A stretch of DNA of 64,000 nucleotides from NCBI GenBank assembly GCA_949282265.1, contig CASDOZ010000001.1, positions 272,401-336,400 of the forward strand, written 5' to 3'. Below the pieces are notes generated by a model. That model was not told where the DNA came from. It ran no database searches and saw only the letters and a program-made list of their open reading frames with translations. Shown here in pieces: positions 61,366 through 64,000 of this stretch. Source of the DNA: an uncultured Bacteroidales bacterium (GTDB lineage Bacteria; Bacteroidota; Bacteroidia; Bacteroidales; Paludibacteraceae). The position numbers were made by a program, and so were the translations under genes. Each line of letters begins with the position of its first letter. Position 1 is the first letter of the stretch.

Positions 61366-63693
61366 ATGGATAAGAATTTAGTCATTGTCGAATCTCCTGC
61401 AAAAGCCAAAACAATCGAAAAATTTTTGGGAAAAGATTTCCACGTAATGTCGAGTTTCGGGCATGTGCGCGACTTGTCAGAGCGGGGTATCGGCATTGAC
61501 TTCGAGCATAACTACAAACCCCAATATGTCGTTTCGCCCGACAAGAAAAAACTGGTCGCAGAATTGAAAGCCGCCGCCAAGCAAGCCGAAACGGTATGGC
61601 TCGCATCTGATGAGGACCGCGAAGGGGAATCCATCGCATGGCATTTGTACGATGAGTTGAAACTGCAACCGCAGAACACCAAACGTATCGTTTTCCACGA
61701 AATCACCAAAGACGCCATCCTGAATGCCATTGAGCATCCGCGCGACATTGACCTGAACTTGGTCGATGCGCAGCAGGCAAGGCGCGTGCTGGACCGGATT
61801 GTTGGTTTCGAGCTGTCGCCTGTCTTGTGGCGCAAAATCAAGCCGTCGTTGTCGGCGGGGCGTGTGCAGTCGGTGGCTGTGCGCCTGATTGTGGAACGCG
61901 AACGCGAAATACAGCAGTTTGTTGCGGAAGCAACCTACCGCGTTGTGGCGCAGTTCACCGGCAAGGATGCACAAGGCAAGCCCATTAAGCTGGAAGCCGA
62001 GTTGCAACACCGGTTTGCCGACAAGGCTGAAGCTACCGCCTTTTTGGAACAATGCGCCAAAGCCACGTTTACGGTAACGGACATAAACAAACGTCCCGTG
62101 AAAAAATCGCCGGCCGCGCCGTTCACCACTTCGACGCTGCAACAGGAAGCCGCACGCAAACTGGGCTTTTCCGTTTCGCAAACCATGCTGATAGCACAGC
62201 ATTTGTACGAAGCTGGAAAAATCACCTACATGCGTACTGATTCGGTGAACCTGTCGAGCCTGGCCATTAATACGGCGAAAGCCGAAATCCTGGCTACCGC
62301 CGGCGAAAAATACGTGCATCCACGGCAGTTCACGACCAAGACCAAGGGCGCGCAGGAAGCGCACGAAGCCATCAGGCCGACCTACATGAGCGCGCACAGC
62401 ATAGAGGGAACGCAGCAGGAACAGCGCTTGTATGAGTTGATATGGAAGCGTACCATCGCCTCCCAAATGAGCGATGCCGAGTTGGAAAAAACAACTATTA
62501 ACATTTCTGTTTCCGGTTCGCCATACGTATTTGCCGCCACCGGCGAGGTCATTACATTCGACGGTTTTCTGAAAGTTTATTTGGAAAGTTCGGACGACGA
62601 AACCGAAGACGATACGGCCAAACTGTTGCCGAACCTGGCGAAAGGCGCTGGCTTGGCAGCAAACGAAATCAAGGCGCAGGAACGTTTTTCGCAACCTCCG
62701 TACCGCTATACGGAAGCAAGCCTGGTGCGCAAGCTGGAAGAACTGGGCATCGGGCGGCCGAGCACTTACGCGCCGACCATTTCCACCATACAGCATCGGA
62801 AATATGTGGAAAAAGGCAACCGCGAAGGCACAAAACGCCCATACACGATACTGACGCTTGCAAACGGCAAGATTACCGAAAAAACAAAAGAAGAAACCGT
62901 CGGGCAGGACAAAGGCAAACTCTTGCCTACCGACATCGGCATGGTGGTGAATGACTTTCTGGTGGAATACTTCCCGGACATTATGAACTACAATTTCACC
63001 GCGGAGGTGGAAAAGAAGTTTGACACGATAGCCGAGGGGAAAATGGAATGGACATCGGCCATCGACAAATTCTACAAAGTGTTCCACCCGGTAGTGGAGA
63101 ATACGATGAAAAATTCCGAACGTCAGGTCGGGGAGCGGATTTTGGGAAAAGACCCTGTTTCCGGCAAGCCAGTGTCTGTTAAAATAGGTAAATTTGGTTT
63201 AATTGCGCAAATTGGCGAGGCCAATCAAGAAGAAAAGCCTATCTTTGCACCGCTAAAAAAAGAACAGTCGTTGGAAACGATCACGCTGGAAGAAGCGTTG
63301 GATTTGTTCAAGCTGCCTCGCAAGGTCGGGGAGTACGAAGGAAAGGAAATTACGGTAAGCTCAGGACGGTTCGGACCGTACGTGTTGCATGACAAAACTT
63401 TCTACTCCATTCCGAAAACCGATGACCCGCTGACCATAACGCATGAGCGGGCAATTGAGATAATCGAGGAAAAACGCGAAGCAGAGCGGAAAAAGATAAT
63501 CCACAGTTTCGGCGACATTCAGGTGCTGAACGGGCGGTTCGGGCCATACATAGCATATCAGGGAGCAAACTATAAGATTTCCAAGAAAGAAGATCCTGCC
63601 GCGTTGACGGAGGAAAGATGCAAGGAAATCATAGCAGCACAACCCAATGCGGGCGCAAAGAAAAAAGCCCCGCGGAAAACAACGAAAAAGTAA
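61366..63693 (+). CDS. topA: DNA topoisomerase I (TopA)
   Basis: Relaxes negative supercoils; 775 residues. The N-terminal Toprim domain begins KNLVIVESPAKAKTIEKFLG with acidic residues in ASDEDREGESIAWHL. The nucleophile Tyr lies in ITYMRTDSVNLS (about 288). IGRPSTYAPTISTIQ and the domain IV region follow, and the C-terminus has three topoisomerase repeat modules (GRFGPYVLHDKTFYS, NGRFGPYIAYQG) instead of zinc ribbons, then a Lys-rich tail. I start at 61366, since the longer frame from 61282 runs through the probable promoter. Confidence 0.95.
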   Translation: MDKNLVIVESPAKAKTIEKFLGKDFHVMSSFGHVRDLSERGIGIDFEHNYKPQYVVSPDKKKLVAELKAAAKQAETVWLASDEDREGESIAWHLYDELKLQPQNTKRIVFHEITKDAILNAIEHPRDIDLNLVDAQQARRVLDRIVGFELSPVLWRKIKPSLSAGRVQSVAVRLIVEREREIQQFVAEATYRVVAQFTGKDAQGKPIKLEAELQHRFADKAEATAFLEQCAKATFTVTDINKRPVKKSPAAPFTTSTLQQEAARKLGFSVSQTMLIAQHLYEAGKITYMRTDSVNLSSLAINTAKAEILATAGEKYVHPRQFTTKTKGAQEAHEAIRPTYMSAHSIEGTQQEQRLYELIWKRTIASQMSDAELEKTTINISVSGSPYVFAATGEVITFDGFLKVYLESSDDETEDDTAKLLPNLAKGAGLAANEIKAQERFSQPPYRYTEASLVRKLEELGIGRPSTYAPTISTIQHRKYVEKGNREGTKRPYTILTLANGKITEKTKEETVGQDKGKLLPTDIGMVVNDFLVEYFPDIMNYNFTAEVEKKFDTIAEGKMEWTSAIDKFYKVFHPVVENTMKNSERQVGERILGKDPVSGKPVSVKIGKFGLIAQIGEANQEEKPIFAPLKKEQSLETITLEEALDLFKLPRKVGEYEGKEITVSSGRFGPYVLHDKTFYSIPKTDDPLTITHERAIEIIEEKREAERKKIIHSFGDIQVLNGRFGPYIAYQGANYKISKKEDPAALTEERCKEIIAAQPNAGAKKKAPRKTTKK

Positions 63694-63720
63694 AACCTCA
63701 CGCAGGTTTTGACATAAAAT

Positions 63721-63793
63721 CGGGATGTGGCGCAGTTGGTAGCGCGTTGCGTTCGGGACGCAGAGGTCGCAGGTTCGAGTCTTGTCATCCCGA
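63721..63793 (+). tRNA. tRNA-Pro (anticodon CGG)
   Basis: A 73-base cloverleaf. The acceptor stem is CGGGATG/CATCCCG with discriminator A at 63793, and the D-stem is GCGC/GCGC with loop AGTTGGTA. The anticodon stem is TTGCG/CGCAG with loop TTCGGGA, giving anticodon CGG. The T-loop is TTCGAGT with stem GCAGG/CTTGT (one G-U pair). The CCA end is not encoded. Confidence 0.92.
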
Positions 63794-63875
63794 CAATATG
63801 ACGGTTAATTTGCTTTGTACAAGTAAGTTAACCGTTGGTCGTTAAGAATAGCCGGGACAAAACTGGGACAATGTA

Positions 63876-63913
63876 TTTTTTAGACTTTCTTGTTTGCGGG
63901 ATAGTCTAAAAAA
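63876..63913. repeat. 11-bp inverted repeat before the last open frame
   Basis: TTTTTTAGACT (63876-63886) and AGTCTAAAAAA (63903-63913) are perfect, with a 16-base loop, and end 2 bases before the ATG at 63916. It may be an operator, a terminator (T-run on either strand) or part of an attachment region. Confidence 0.6.
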
Positions 63914-63915
63914 AA

Positions 63916-64000
63916 ATGTCCAGACAGCAAAACAACCCTTCAAATCAATTAAGCGGGCTAAAACAGTACGACATTCCTGTTTTACGCCAGGGCAAAGAGA
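63916..64000 (+). CDS. Start of an open frame cut by the window end
   Basis: ATG at 63916 begins 28 codons (MSRQQNNPSNQLSGLKQY...) that run off the end. Hydrophilic and without recognisable motif. Its place just beyond a tRNA gene and an inverted repeat could suit an integrase or element gene, but the visible part is too short to tell, and it may be chance. Confidence 0.35.
   Translation, partial: MSRQQNNPSNQLSGLKQYDIPVLRQGKE

Noticed and set aside
61477-63087. 536-codon open frame on the minus strand
   Set aside because: Antisense to topA and without any domain.

Overview
The window looks like chromosomal DNA from an anaerobic or gut-type Bacteroidales bacterium (phylum Bacteroidota). The evidence is a type IX secretion pair (PorU and PorV) with a cargo protein carrying the matching C-terminal sorting domain, a hybrid two-component sugar sensor, a TonB-dependent receptor with a carboxypeptidase-like N-terminal domain, a Rex regulator, and promoters of the Bacteroidota type (TTTG, about 20 bases, then TAnnTTTG). 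A likely sulfonolipid pathway points towards lineages such as Odoribacter or Alistipes, but I cannot fix the genus.

Layout. 1-4706: fructose import, phosphorylation and sensing. 4775-7372: a guanine deaminase-like enzyme and a phosphosugar mutase. 7612-17154: the most interesting block. An alpha-oxoamine synthase and a threonine-synthase-like PLP enzyme are followed by five genes for a heterodisulfide-reductase-like iron-sulfur complex, a short-chain reductase and a double VOC-domain protein. I read it as capnine/sulfonolipid synthesis with an embedded Hdr-like electron or sulfur module of unknown role. 17164-19232: LptB, RNase Z and a DUF3127 protein. 19233-19998: a gene-free stretch of GC-rich hairpins, a 23-bp tandem hairpin array and two 49-bp direct repeats. 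19999-30498 (minus strand): rex, an FAH-family hydrolase, porU, porV, ispF, a secreted pectate lyase-like protein, sufB and DUF2007.

30734-35705 (plus strand): TonB-dependent receptor, aminotransferase and a LolC/E-type permease ending at a strong terminator. 35847-36392: a 42-bp minisatellite between converging genes. 36429-41969 (minus strand): a seven-gene run from a DUF3316 protein to proB. 42155-48215: pnp, then etfB, etfA and an acyl-CoA dehydrogenase. 48533-50672: a visibly AT-rich group of one outer-membrane protein and two lipoproteins. 50792-63693: housekeeping genes (fabI, sufE, parC, folB, xseA, upp, dprA, topA) with two acyltransferase-type genes. 63721-64000: a tRNA-Pro(CGG) followed by an inverted repeat and the start of an open frame cut by the window end, possibly the border of an integrated element.

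Working together: the first genes bring in and activate fructose. The PLP enzymes and reductase could make the sulfonolipid base from cysteate, and the Hdr-like complex would supply redox power or sulfite to that pathway. PorU and PorV would export and anchor the lyase encoded in the same run. Starts were moved from the longest frame to an internal codon where overlap with the previous gene, a signal peptide, a promoter position or family length argued for it.
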